Both the position numbers and the translations under genes were made by a program. This document shows positions 33,801 through 42,045 of a DNA stretch of 61,617 nt, one piece after another. Source of the DNA: Victivallales bacterium (lineage in GTDB: Bacteria > Verrucomicrobiota > Lentisphaeria > Oligosphaerales > Oligosphaeraceae); contig JAFZWH010000127.1 of the NCBI GenBank assembly GCA_017617415.1, positions 1-61,617 on the forward strand, given 5' to 3'. The notes beneath the pieces were generated by a model. The model was given only the letters and a program-made list of their open reading frames with translations, did no database searches and was not told the DNA's origin. The stretch's first letter is position 1. Every line of letters starts with the position of its first letter.

Positions 33801-34018
33801 CCTACCCCGTGTACCAGAATGGCTCGCAATACCTGGCCATGCGCTCCTCCGGCAAGCCGCACATCAATTCCAGCGCGGATGTCTCACAGACAAGCTTGTG
33901 GCGTCCGAAAAGCTACACGGCCGGTGCAGAGATGACCGCATCTTCGCTGACCGGTGAATGGAACAATCCTAACGACGACTGGGATGACGACTTCACCTTC
34001 ACGGAGGTGGCATCCTGA
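30893..34018 (+). CDS. large modular tail fibre / receptor-binding protein
   Basis: 1041 residues, Ser/Thr/Gly/Ala-rich. The N-terminal 200 residues look like a virion-anchoring domain. Then come fibre-type segments: GASAYDIWKAQEGNSGKT with FLESLKGADGSG, SEDGDNAFTVDDALSTTSEN, and YYTKPQADTLLASKL followed by GGSTGQFLKKTANG. Two Ig/PEGA-like units lie near residues 780-930, each with a PGSYTVTFKSVTGY or PGTYAITYASVEGY core. ATG 30893 starts the family-like region; the frame is open from 30845. The second half is richer in C-ending codons than the first, a sign of domain exchange. Unusually, it lies between terminase and portal. Confidence 0.8.
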   Translation: MQKINVYVVADQTLGTIRDSANASNASAPTITLGVACELILRLFAHRDSNEPYPVSVINSCASWSWVMDSDYSQSTAIKLQGDQGQISVESVVVPSEFVGGNDITYSDIHIPMSAMNTQEAATYLGSDESKTLNGELVGYDGSGNEVFVLQLKGFSLRNRIGSTGDPTEIPNDYLTAAQMRALVAAGVVFQFSADGTNWHDTQAGTDQYFRVRSASDSSASWSSAVALPSGEDGASAYDIWKAQEGNSGKTVAQFLESLKGADGSGVSSVSATTLSPGSSATASLSNGVLNLGIPTGANGASNYLTIAYASNSSGSDFSLTQSNTRKYVGFLVTTSPVTTPTASMFSGKWVKFIGEDGDNAFTVDDALSTTSENAVQNKVVKAALDALTASVASNTTAIATKQNTLSFDTAPTANSNNPVTSTGIKAALDLKQDSLPAGVLNKYLKYGPNGLEWNTPAGGGESSASVDLSNYYTKPQADTLLASKLSAPSGGSTGQFLKKTANGAVWSDVTATDYHPLYDRRVVSPVEITDIESTLRSLIEDMPHMCPKTIVVTHDCGDDEPTPPASATDFATGFQLGHVYQLTLWGGLGNYDGYGHATPNGTPGPSSGYGTRTALTLSSDYGAAAGTYYLTNGVWTRPASGNVPAYYIGNSGWTAWAFAGWYAGPDTDVAAAYQEDTDCIIDGPYYCVVNYFWAPNKDGDAEMASALDGFVEQHSTTERYPLSPEDAGLDPEDEHVIIGVVYWATWLDITPCVVGTCPFVDPTDSIASMQSRIAALEALAMGTLTVSHTGTAPSGAKWSVDSGTTWRDFGTSATLAPGSYTVTFKSVTGYTAPSSQSVTLTAGGTQSVSVAYTAVATTGTVTLTFSGTVPTGAGWTINGQSYTSGDTATLSPGTYAITYASVEGYGSPSTPTSVTVAAGDTLTLSAEYTEQQSSGPSYIVSFTLSTSASGLAGTWTLVEGVTTEYNGNTYPVYQNGSQYLAMRSSGKPHINSSADVSQTSLWRPKSYTAGAEMTASSLTGEWNNPNDDWDDDFTFTEVAS

Positions 34019-34118
34019 CGAAAACGACTTTCCTCCTTTCCCTCCCGGTCGCGAACGGAAGGGCCGTGGACGCGAGTGCGTCCTAAACTCACCCCAAACC
34101 CCATAAGGAAAAATACAC

Positions 34119-34619
34119 ATGGCAGAAGAAATGAATGGCTACACGCCAGTCGAACACAAGGAATACGCCAGCAAAGGCATGGCCGGAAGCGCTCTTGGTA
34201 TCGGCATTGGCGCTCTTGTGAACTCTGTGGCTAATGGTGGAGTTCTTGGCGGAGTCCTCGGAGGGCGCCCGTTGCCCCCGCAACAGGATTCTATCTCCCG
34301 CCGCGAAGCCGGGCTGATGATGGAGAATGCTCTGCTTAAGGCGAACCAGAACACCTGCGAGAAGCTGTCCGCATACAAAGACCAGCAGAATGCAATCAAC
34401 ATGAAGCAGGTCGAGGTAAATGCAACTCAGTCCGCCGCCATCGCGTGCGCGCAGAAGAGCATCGACCTGATTCTTGGCTCGTTCCAGCTGATGATGCCTA
34501 ATCGCAACATCGCTCCTGGCTGGGGGCCGTCCTTCTACAGCCCGTTCCCGCCCGCGCCATTCGTCCCTGCTTCTAATGGCGGCACCGCCGCAACCACCAC
34601 GGCAGCCGAAAACGGCTAA
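34119..34619 (+). CDS. hypothetical phage structural-region protein
   Basis: 166 residues. A Gly/Ala-rich stretch (GMAGSALGIGIGALVNSVANGG), a helical middle (ALLKANQNTCEKLSAYKDQQ..., QSAAIACAQKSID) and a Pro-rich tail (PFPPAPFVPAS). It sits between the fibre gene and the portal gene. No family recognised; it may be a virion protein or an inner core component. Confidence 0.55.
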   Translation: MAEEMNGYTPVEHKEYASKGMAGSALGIGIGALVNSVANGGVLGGVLGGRPLPPQQDSISRREAGLMMENALLKANQNTCEKLSAYKDQQNAINMKQVEVNATQSAAIACAQKSIDLILGSFQLMMPNRNIAPGWGPSFYSPFPPAPFVPASNGGTAATTTAAENG

Positions 34620-34685
34620 TTGACAATAAGGCTCCGCGCGGGATTATGTCTTGTTCGGAGCCGCAAGATTAACAGGAGGAACACG

Positions 34686-35045
34686 ATGAGACTTTCAAGC
34701 CTTGAAGCCGCTGTGACGGAATGGTTCTACTCTACTATATTCAACGACCTGCCTTGGCACCTAAAAATTGGCTCCGCATTGCTTGGACCGAGCATGATGC
34801 GCCAGCTCGAGACTAAATACCTTGCTGACGCTGGAGACTTGATTAGGAACGGCGCGGTTGACATGAAAATCCTGAATGAACGGATTGACCAGTTGTTTGC
34901 TCGCGTTAAAACGCTTGAGATGCCTATTGGCAACACCGTTTTCAAAATCACCCGCCAGAGCGTCAATGAGATTCTTGCATCAGCCGAGAAGATTGACATG
35001 AACGCAACCGCCTTGCAGAACTCCGTACAACAGGACAACGCATAG
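34686..35045 (+). CDS. hypothetical phage protein
   Basis: 119 residues, helical (VDMKILNERIDQLFARVKTL, VNEILASAEKIDMNATAL). ATG 34686 has ACAGGAGGA upstream; the TTG-started longer frame is not used. Ten bases separate its stop from the portal gene. Function unknown. Confidence 0.6.
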   Translation: MRLSSLEAAVTEWFYSTIFNDLPWHLKIGSALLGPSMMRQLETKYLADAGDLIRNGAVDMKILNERIDQLFARVKTLEMPIGNTVFKITRQSVNEILASAEKIDMNATALQNSVQQDNA

Positions 35046-35054
35046 GAGACAACA

Positions 35055-36575
35055 ATGCCTGCCGGATACAACGAGCATCTACTATTCACGCGCCAGCATC
35101 CTTTCTACCGCGACAACTGCGAGACATGGAAACGCAGCCTTGCCGCCTACGGAGGAGGTGCCGGGTATATCCGGCAGGCACTTGTCAAGCACATGAGCGA
35201 GATTGCGCCAGAATTTGCGGAGCGCGTTGCTCGTGCGCACTACGACAACTACCCGCGACGCATTTCCTCGCAGATTACTCAGTGCGTTTTGTCGAAACGA
35301 CCGGAACGGCAGGGAGTTGACCCTGCTTTGGCTGAGGACTGGACAAGGGGCGGGCTTCGGGTTGACGAGGTTATGCGCCAGTTCTGCACATTCCTGAATA
35401 TCTGCGGATGCGCCTGGCTGGTTGTGGATATGCCGAGTTTCGATGGCTTCAAGACCAAGAGGGACGAGGTGGTTGAGAAACTGCGCCCGTATTGCCTTGC
35501 GCTCAATCCTCTTAGCGTAAGGGACTGGTGCTATGGAAGCGACGGAAAGTTGCTGTGGGCGATTGTCGCAGAGGAAAAAATAGACAATTCAGACCCATGG
35601 AGCGACCCGCACAAGCTGGATATCAGGCGGCTTTGGACGAGGTATGATGTAACTGTCGTTACCAAGGACACGACAACCGGGACTGTGACTAAAACTGTAA
35701 TCCCTCATAACCTTGGTGTTGTTCCTCTTGTGCGCTACGAGGAGGTTGACGGATACGGAATTGGCGAAAATCACTGGTTCGAGGACGTCGTGAGGATTTC
35801 AGACGCGATTCTAAATGCCGGAAGCGAAAGCCAGATGAACATCATCAAGCAGATGTTCGGCTTGCTGGTTATCCCGGAGGACTTCATGGACTCGGTAAGC
35901 CGACACAGGGACGATGATGGCAATGAAAACTCCGGCGTGAAGGAGCCGTTGTCGGTAGTCCTTGCGCGTTCTGCCGCGCTGTTCGAGAGCATTGAGAGCA
36001 AGGGGACTTGCAGGTACATATCTCCTTCCGGCACCGAGACCGCCGCAATCCGCTCAGAGATTGACGCCATGAGACAGGCTTTGTTCACCGTCGTAGGACT
36101 TGCCCTGAGCAAAAGCGGTGAAAGCCGAATGGTCGAAAGCGCGGAGGCAAAGGCATGGGACTTCCAGAGCATCGAGGTCTATATGCAGACCAGGGCGGAC
36201 GCTCTTGAGCAATGCGAGTTCCGGGCGTGGGAGCTTATGCGTGCCTGGATGCCGTCCATCCCAATCCCGACTCTGTCTTACAATCGCAACTTTGCATTGC
36301 TCGACCTTGAGAAGAGCATTGCCGCGTTGCTTGAACTCTCTGGATTCAACCAGGGGAGCGACCAGTACCAGCGGGAAATCGGCAAGACCGCGCTGGCGAT
36401 GCTTAACCGCCTGCGCCAGCTTCCGCAGGATTCCGTAGAGAGGATTGCCAACGATATAGACAATTCCAGTCCTGCAACAGAAGCGGCAGAAGCGGCAGAG
36501 GCGGCGCAGGCGGCGATGGAGCTTAAGGCTTCACTTGCAGCCAAGGACTATGAAGGGGCTGGTATTGACCAATAG
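35055..36575 (+). CDS. portal protein (DUF4055-like)
   Basis: 506 residues, the right size for a portal. HPFYRDNCETWKRSLAAYGGG and IRQALVKHMSEIAPEFAERV at the start, GVVPLVRYEEVDGYG, and DAILNAGSESQMNIIKQMFG in the clip/wing region resemble DUF4055-type phage portals. The Ala/Glu-rich tail (PATEAAEAAEAAQAAMELK) is typical of portals. Its place between terminase and scaffold/capsid supports the call. Confidence 0.85.
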   Translation: MPAGYNEHLLFTRQHPFYRDNCETWKRSLAAYGGGAGYIRQALVKHMSEIAPEFAERVARAHYDNYPRRISSQITQCVLSKRPERQGVDPALAEDWTRGGLRVDEVMRQFCTFLNICGCAWLVVDMPSFDGFKTKRDEVVEKLRPYCLALNPLSVRDWCYGSDGKLLWAIVAEEKIDNSDPWSDPHKLDIRRLWTRYDVTVVTKDTTTGTVTKTVIPHNLGVVPLVRYEEVDGYGIGENHWFEDVVRISDAILNAGSESQMNIIKQMFGLLVIPEDFMDSVSRHRDDDGNENSGVKEPLSVVLARSAALFESIESKGTCRYISPSGTETAAIRSEIDAMRQALFTVVGLALSKSGESRMVESAEAKAWDFQSIEVYMQTRADALEQCEFRAWELMRAWMPSIPIPTLSYNRNFALLDLEKSIAALLELSGFNQGSDQYQREIGKTALAMLNRLRQLPQDSVERIANDIDNSSPATEAAEAAEAAQAAMELKASLAAKDYEGAGIDQ

Positions 36576-36648
36576 GGCAAATTTGTAGGCATAGGGCCGT
36601 CCGCGAGGACGTAAAACACCGTAACCCCAACCAACACAGGAAAACCGA

Positions 36649-37365
36649 ATGAAACTTGAAGAACTGCTTGCGAAAATCGCAAATGGCGAGAAACTGACCG
36701 ACGAGGAAAAAGAGTTCATCAAAAACTACAAGGAGCCGGAGCCAGACCCTAACCGCATCCCGAAATCCCGGCTTGACGAGGAAATCGCCAAGCGCAAGGA
36801 GGCGGAGAGCCGTGGCGACGAACTACAGGCGAAGCTGAGCGAACTCGAGGCGAAGGTCGAAGAGCTTAACACCAAGGGAATGTCAGAGGCGGAGAAGGCC
36901 AAGCGCGAAAGCGCAAAAACCTTAAAAGCCTTGCAGGAACAGGTGGCGGCTCTAACCAAGGAACGCGATGAAAGCAAGGCGAAGGCCGATGCAATGGAGT
37001 ATCGCGGCAAGGTAACTGAACTTGCCAAGTCGCGCCGCTTCACGGACATCGACTATCTGGAATACAAGTTGCAGTCGGCAAAGGTGAATCTGGACGACCA
37101 GACCGCAGTTGCGGGATTTTTCGGCGAGCTTGAGAAGTCTGCGCCGCACCTTTTCGAGAGCGCGGCAAAGGCCGGAAGCGGAAGCTCCGACAACAAGGGA
37201 GGTTCCGGCGCGTCAGCCTACCAGTCCAGGATTGACGAGCTTCTTGCCAAGCCGAGTCTTTCGACGCGGGAATCTCAGGAGGTTATCGACCTCCAGACCA
37301 AGATTGAAGCAGAAAAATCAGGTGGTTCAGCGAGTGGAAATGCAAACGGCGGCACTACCGCCTAA
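36649..37365 (+). CDS. capsid scaffolding protein
   Basis: 238 residues, highly charged, with a long coiled coil (residues about 45-115, KRKEAESRGDELQAKLSELE and KTLKALQEQVAALTKER) and a Gly/Ser-rich tail. It lies 20 bp before the major capsid gene, where siphovirus scaffolds are found. An acidic start EKLTDEEKEFIKNYKEPEPDPN resembles DUF4355-like scaffolds. Confidence 0.8.
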   Translation: MKLEELLAKIANGEKLTDEEKEFIKNYKEPEPDPNRIPKSRLDEEIAKRKEAESRGDELQAKLSELEAKVEELNTKGMSEAEKAKRESAKTLKALQEQVAALTKERDESKAKADAMEYRGKVTELAKSRRFTDIDYLEYKLQSAKVNLDDQTAVAGFFGELEKSAPHLFESAAKAGSGSSDNKGGSGASAYQSRIDELLAKPSLSTRESQEVIDLQTKIEAEKSGGSASGNANGGTTA

Positions 37366-37384
37366 CCGATGAGGAATCAACACA

Positions 37385-38788
37385 ATGGCGTTTGAATTTG
37401 GGCAATTTAACGAGTTTTCCGACAGCGTGACCAAGGGCGACCCCGTCATCGCGGCAGTCGCAAAGGCGATTGAGCTTGGCCCTTGGGTTGGTCAGTTCTA
37501 CCAGGCGATGGGCGCTCCGCAAGTCACCCTTACCCAGAAGGAGTTCAAGGTTTTCAATCGCACCAAGACCAGCCGCTCCGGCGTCATCGGAGCGAGCAAC
37601 TGGGACGACGACGACACCACCGGACTCTCAATGACCGCAGACGGCCTGAAGGGGCTGACTGTCGGCCATATCCTCAAGATTGGCGACGAGCTTGTCATCG
37701 TGAAGTCCGTGAACCGCAGCAACAACACCATCGGCGTTGTGCGCGGTGCTGGCGGCTCTACTGCGGCGGCACACACTGCCGGAGCCGCATTCGAGTTTGT
37801 CGGCTATGCCGGAACTGACACCGACCTCAAGAATGTCGAGGCAATGAGCGAAAAGACCAATGCCTGGTCGAACTACGTCCAGACCGTCTTCGAGGCGATT
37901 GAGTGGACGAAGCATGGCGAGTTGTTACGCAAGGGCTTGACCCCTGCACAGGCTACTCAGCTTATTATCCGCGAGGCTGAAATCCGCGTTGCCGAAATCC
38001 TTTCGATTATGGCAATTCGCGGCGTGAAGCATCAGGGCGAGTCCATGAGCGACCCGTACATGTCGGCTGGCCTTATCGCCCAGTTGACCGACAACAACGG
38101 CGGTGCCCGTTCCACGCTGACCTACAATGCAAGCGGCGAAATCACCGATGCAAAACTCGGCGCGGCTATCAAGATGGCGATGGACGCTGGCGGCAACCCA
38201 GACACCATCTGGGTGAACCCGACTGCGAAAGGCTGGCTGAACAACCTGAATGCCGCCTCTCAGAGCTACGTCCAGACGCGCGATGCCGATGGTCATGTCG
38301 GCGGCAACATCTACATCGACAGCTACAACTACGAGGGCAAAATCCTACAGGTCCGCGTCGACCGCGACATCCCTGCCGGAAACATCGCCATCGTGCGTCA
38401 GGCTGGCTGCCAGAAAGGATGGCTTGAAGGAGACGGCCTCCGCCAGATGGACGAGCCGAGCCTATCAAGCCGCGAAATCCGCAAGTCCTTGCAGGGTTCT
38501 CTTGGCTTCCTGATTGAAGGCGTCGGCACCGACCATGTGCTGATTACCGGAGTTACTGGCGGCCCGACCGAGCGTTCCTACAAGGTGTACAACACTCCGT
38601 CCAGCTCGATTGCGACCTACCAGCAGATTACCGTGAATGCCGATTCCGAGGTTCCTGCCGCTGGCGCGGCGAACATCGGCCTGCGCGTTCTGATTGGCAC
38701 CGCCTGGACCAGCGGCACGAAGATTACGACTGCCGTCAAGGGCGAGGTCTGGGCGAGCAACGGCTCAGCATGGGTCAAGCAGTCCTAA
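37385..38788 (+). CDS. major capsid protein (HK97 fold, SU10/DUF5309-like)
   Basis: 467 residues. SDSVTKGDPVIAAVAKAIEL at the start and the mid-region SAGLIAQLTDNNGGARSTLT, GNPDTIWVNPTAKGWLNNL, YEGKILQVRVDRDIPAG resemble SU10-type major capsid proteins. The last 90 residues form an added beta domain (ATYQQITVNADSEVPAAGAAN) that may decorate the surface. Located after the scaffold and followed by a strong hairpin, typical for an abundantly expressed gene. Confidence 0.88.
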   Translation: MAFEFGQFNEFSDSVTKGDPVIAAVAKAIELGPWVGQFYQAMGAPQVTLTQKEFKVFNRTKTSRSGVIGASNWDDDDTTGLSMTADGLKGLTVGHILKIGDELVIVKSVNRSNNTIGVVRGAGGSTAAAHTAGAAFEFVGYAGTDTDLKNVEAMSEKTNAWSNYVQTVFEAIEWTKHGELLRKGLTPAQATQLIIREAEIRVAEILSIMAIRGVKHQGESMSDPYMSAGLIAQLTDNNGGARSTLTYNASGEITDAKLGAAIKMAMDAGGNPDTIWVNPTAKGWLNNLNAASQSYVQTRDADGHVGGNIYIDSYNYEGKILQVRVDRDIPAGNIAIVRQAGCQKGWLEGDGLRQMDEPSLSSREIRKSLQGSLGFLIEGVGTDHVLITGVTGGPTERSYKVYNTPSSSIATYQQITVNADSEVPAAGAANIGLRVLIGTAWTSGTKITTAVKGEVWASNGSAWVKQS

Positions 38789-38793
38789 CCGAA

Positions 38794-38854
38794 GCCGCCT
38801 AAAGGCGGCGCGAACACAGGGGACGGCGCGGGCAAAACCGCCCGCCCCCTTTTA
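38794..38854 (+). terminator. tandem hairpins after the major capsid gene
   Basis: GCCGCC-TAAA-GGCGGC (38794-38809) is followed by a second GC-rich hairpin (GGGGACGGCGCGG with CCGCCCGCCCCC around 38819-38850) and TTTTA. Probably an intrinsic terminator, perhaps partial, that sets the capsid mRNA level relative to downstream genes. Confidence 0.65.
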
Positions 38855-38875
38855 CTTTTAAGGAGACATTTTGAA

Positions 38876-39112
38876 ATGCCAAGGAAAACGACATCAGCGA
38901 GAAAAAACTACGACGAGCCAATAATTACACAGCCGGAGACGAAAAACGCGCCAGCGTGCGTTTCTGCGCGGGAAACGGGCAATCCTCCGGCGTTGTTCTT
39001 CTGTTGCGGTGGCTGGTGCGAGGCGTTGCATGACAGCTACATGCCTGGATACTACCAGCCGAAAAGCTGGAGGGAGTATGACGCGCTGAAGCCGTTTGCC
39101 AAGGAGGGGTAA
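38876..39112 (+). CDS. hypothetical small phage protein
   Basis: 78 residues, with a Cys pair in FFCCGGWCEALHDSYMPGYY that may bind metal. SD TTAAGGAG upstream. No family recognised. It lies between capsid and connector genes. Confidence 0.5.
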   Translation: MPRKTTSARKNYDEPIITQPETKNAPACVSARETGNPPALFFCCGGWCEALHDSYMPGYYQPKSWREYDALKPFAKEG

Positions 39113-39113
39113 T

Positions 39114-39518
39114 ATGACAGATGCAGAAATCCTTACCGCCGTAAATGCAATCTTCGACACGCATCTTGACGGAGAATATTGGGCGGGACTTGAAAACACG
39201 CGAAAAACTGCGGCAGTTAAAACGGCGACTCTTGACATCCTCGCCCGTGTTGCATGGCTCTCGCAGGAAGACATTGCAGCGAATTCCCCTGCGCTCTATG
39301 CCATTGCGGAACAGGCCGTATATCTTTCTCGGAACTATGCAGACCAGACGAGCGGCAAGGTAATCACCTCTGAATCCGTTGAGGGGCTTTCCGTTGGCTA
39401 CACGCTTGTTGGCGGAACCTCGAAATGGGGAATTGGACTTTCCCCGCGTGCAGAGGCTTATCTCAACCAGTTGAGCAAGTCCCGCTTCAAGGGAGGCATT
39501 TACCTCACTCGCGGATAA
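39114..39518 (+). CDS. head-tail connector-like protein
   Basis: 134 residues, helical: DAEILTAVNAIFDTHLDG, TRKTAAVKTATLDILARVAW, ALYAIAEQAVYLSRNY. This resembles head-completion/adaptor proteins placed after the capsid in siphoviruses. ATG 39114 follows AAGGAGGGG; the stop overlaps the next ATG. Confidence 0.6.
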   Translation: MTDAEILTAVNAIFDTHLDGEYWAGLENTRKTAAVKTATLDILARVAWLSQEDIAANSPALYAIAEQAVYLSRNYADQTSGKVITSESVEGLSVGYTLVGGTSKWGIGLSPRAEAYLNQLSKSRFKGGIYLTRG

Positions 39519-41092
39519 TGGCTGGGAAAAAGCACAATCACGGACTCGACCCGAAAGACCCGCTTGAGGCTCCTGCGTATGCGGCGGAGATTGCAATCGA
39601 GAGGGCTTGCAATCGGGCAGTCGAGCAGATTCAGGCGAAGGTCATGCGACACTATGAGCGACACCCTGGCTCGGCGTGGAGTGGCCACTATCTTGTTGAC
39701 CTCGAAAAAACTCTAAAGGCTTGCTACAAAGACCTTGGGCTTGATGTCGGAAAGGCGTTCAGGAGCCACCTCCCTGCCGAAATGCAGTTGTTCTACGACA
39801 AGGCGAAGGAGGAAATGAAGACTGCGGGGCTGAGGAACGCCATATTGGGCGAGCCAAACACAAGACTTGTGAAGCAGTATCTTGACTCAAGCTATGAGCA
39901 GATTGCCATGCGGACGACGAAGATGAGCTTCGACCACATCCGGCAGCTGCGCAGCATATCCGCAGATGTCCTTAGAACCGCGTCTCTGACTGGTGCGAGC
40001 CGCAAGGAAGTAACCAAGCAGCTTCTTGAGAGGGCAAGGCAGATTCCGGGCTTCGAGTTCATCGACAACGGCGGGCACAAGTGGAAGGACGAGACATACT
40101 TCAAGATGCTCGCCCGGACGGAATTGATGAATGCCGGACGAGCCGCATACGATGAAAAGTGCTCTGAGGAGGGATACGACATTGTTGAGCTTGATGTATC
40201 CGGAAATTCCTGTGATGAATGTGCGAAATGGGAGGGCAAGATTTTTTCCCTGACAGGCGCGACGGAGGGGATACCGACCAAGCAGGACTTGATTGACGAT
40301 GGTGTTTTTCACCCGAACTGCACCCACCGCTATACCGTAGTCACCAACTACGAATTGAAGAAACGCGGATACAAGGTTCGACAGCCGGCCCCGGATGAGT
40401 TGGGGAAGCCGCAGGATGATGAGGGGAATGAAGAACCGAAAGAGGAAGACAATATTGTCCCTGACGCAATGCAGTGTAGAACATTGCAAGAGGCTGAGCA
40501 ATGGGCAATAAATAATCATGCAAAAACAGTTAATTATGATGGCTTGTCTCTTGAAAACGCGAATATAATAAATGACGAATTGCAGAAACTTTCGTCCACT
40601 ACAAGATTGCTTGACGAAAAATATAAGGAAATACTTACCAGTTGGACAATTAATTCTATTGCGGCGGCCAACCATGAAAAACTGATGATTAATCCTGCCT
40701 TTACCTCCGAAGCCGCTTTTGAGACCGCCAAAAATCATTATCAATTTGCAATTAAAAGTGGACGAATAAGATTTACCGTTGATTTGCTTGATAGTCTTAA
40801 TGATTACATTAGGGGAAATATAACTCATGAGGCCGGGCATACGATTCTTATAAGGAAAGCGCTTGAAGAAAGAGTAGATAAGAATCGTTTTGATTTAGAC
40901 GGCACGCCAAGTTATAAACTTGTAAACAAGACGCTTAAAAGGGCTGTAAGGAGTGAAGACATTGATAAAATCTCAAGATATGCTGCAACTACTTTGCACG
41001 AGTTTTTTGCAGAGAGTTTTGTCATGTATAGATACCAAAGGGATAAATTACCGGATTATATTATAGAAACAATCGAGGAGGTTCTAAAATGA
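39518..41092 (+). CDS. MuF-like head morphogenesis protein with C-terminal zincin toxin-like domain
   Basis: 524 residues. Residues about 70-290 are a MuF/SPP1 gp7-type domain: RSISADVLRTASLTGASRKE, MLARTELMNAGRAAYDEKC, VSGNSCDECAKWEGKIFSL and VFHPNCTHRY. An acidic linker (about 285-305) leads to a different domain encoded by AT-rich DNA (from about 40440). It contains the HExxH zincin motif HEAGH at 437-441 and HEFFAESF at 494-501, whose Glu may be the third zinc ligand. Toxin domains on MuF proteins are known from polymorphic-toxin surveys. The stop overlaps the ATG of a 56-residue partner gene. Confidence 0.85.
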   Translation: MAGKKHNHGLDPKDPLEAPAYAAEIAIERACNRAVEQIQAKVMRHYERHPGSAWSGHYLVDLEKTLKACYKDLGLDVGKAFRSHLPAEMQLFYDKAKEEMKTAGLRNAILGEPNTRLVKQYLDSSYEQIAMRTTKMSFDHIRQLRSISADVLRTASLTGASRKEVTKQLLERARQIPGFEFIDNGGHKWKDETYFKMLARTELMNAGRAAYDEKCSEEGYDIVELDVSGNSCDECAKWEGKIFSLTGATEGIPTKQDLIDDGVFHPNCTHRYTVVTNYELKKRGYKVRQPAPDELGKPQDDEGNEEPKEEDNIVPDAMQCRTLQEAEQWAINNHAKTVNYDGLSLENANIINDELQKLSSTTRLLDEKYKEILTSWTINSIAAANHEKLMINPAFTSEAAFETAKNHYQFAIKSGRIRFTVDLLDSLNDYIRGNITHEAGHTILIRKALEERVDKNRFDLDGTPSYKLVNKTLKRAVRSEDIDKISRYAATTLHEFFAESFVMYRYQRDKLPDYIIETIEEVLK

Positions 41093-41259
41093 AATTTCCA
41101 CAACTCGAAGACCCAAAAATAAATAAATACCTAACTGAAAATGAAGGTCGTCTTGTGTGTGTAAAAAAAGACGTTCCTGATGAAGTCATAAAACTGTTTG
41201 AGACAATAAACAAAGAATATATGGACTTTTACAATACAATTTTGATAGTGTTGAAATAG
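41089..41259 (+). CDS. small AT-rich protein paired with the zincin domain (possible immunity protein)
   Basis: 56 residues (starts MKFPQLEDPKINKYL, ends NTILIVLK), too short to attract attention by length alone. SD GAGGAGG lies seven bases before the ATG, which overlaps the MuF stop. It has the same low GC as the toxin-like domain and not the surrounding phage DNA, so both were probably acquired together. An immunity or regulatory role is inferred from position only. Confidence 0.6.
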   Translation: MKFPQLEDPKINKYLTENEGRLVCVKKDVPDEVIKLFETINKEYMDFYNTILIVLK

Positions 41260-41322
41260 GAATTACTCATAAAATATCCAACATATTGACCTCTGCGGCG
41301 TGTGTGAAGGAGACATACGCCG

Positions 41323-41637
41323 ATGGCATCGCTGATTGACCGGATAGCACAGACAAGCGCGACTTTGCGCGTCCCGACCGGGGAGTACTACGACGGGAAA
41401 CCGCTGTTCGAGGACACCGCTTGCCGCGTGTTCGCGCTTGGCGGGGTGCGTTCAGTGAACCGCCCTGATGGACAGGTCGCCAGCGAGAAGGTGTTTCTGG
41501 TCGCCTCTGATGTGGAGATTCCCCCGAATCTTCCATGCCGGATTGTTGTAGGAGATTCGGAGTTCGAGATAAGGGCCGCAAAGCCGTACACTTCCATGCA
41601 GGGCGTCTTGCAGGGCTACCGCGTGGAGGTTGCATAG
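41323..41637 (+). CDS. head closure / head-tail adaptor-like protein
   Basis: 104 residues, beta-rich (FALGGVRSVNRPDGQVASEK, VFLVASDVEIPPNLPCRIVV, FEIRAAKPYTSMQGVLQGYR), a pattern seen in phage head-closure proteins. Position between the MuF gene and the tail completion gene supports this. Confidence 0.55.
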   Translation: MASLIDRIAQTSATLRVPTGEYYDGKPLFEDTACRVFALGGVRSVNRPDGQVASEKVFLVASDVEIPPNLPCRIVVGDSEFEIRAAKPYTSMQGVLQGYRVEVA

Positions 41638-41640
41638 GAC

Positions 41641-42045
41641 ATGCGTTTTCGCGTAAGCACAAACGAGTTCAGGGCAAACGTGCGAAAGGCAATCACGCTT
41701 GAGCGGGAGCGGACAAAGCGCGTCATGCTCGACGTGTCGAAGATGCTTGAGAAAGCCGCCGTTGACCGCGCTCCTGTTGACGAAGGAAACCTTGTGAGCA
41801 GCATAGCAAGCAGGGTTGAGGCGTTCAAAAGGAGCTATGCGGCAGTTGTATATGTCGCAAGCAACCAGCACACAAGCGCGTACGCGATTCCGATGCACGA
41901 GCATTTCTACAACCTCGGAAAGAACAGCCAGGAGAAGCAGAATAAACTCCCAGGGATTGTCGTTGGGCGAAGATACCTTGCAAGGGCGGTCGAGGAATCC
42001 AAACAGGAGATAGTCGAGATGGTTCAGGAGGCGCTTCAACTATGA
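41641..42045 (+). CDS. HK97 gp10-like tail completion protein
   Basis: 134 residues. EKAAVDRAPVDEGNLVSSIA, AVVYVASNQHTSAYAIPMHE and VVGRRYLARAVEESKQEI are the standard features of HK97 gp10-like neck/tail completion proteins. Overlaps the next gene (ATGATTG) by four bases. Confidence 0.8.
   Translation: MRFRVSTNEFRANVRKAITLERERTKRVMLDVSKMLEKAAVDRAPVDEGNLVSSIASRVEAFKRSYAAVVYVASNQHTSAYAIPMHEHFYNLGKNSQEKQNKLPGIVVGRRYLARAVEESKQEIVEMVQEALQL

Noticed and set aside
30893-34018. Diversity-generating retroelement acting on the fibre gene
   Set aside because: No reverse transcriptase gene and no template repeat resembling a part of the fibre gene was seen.
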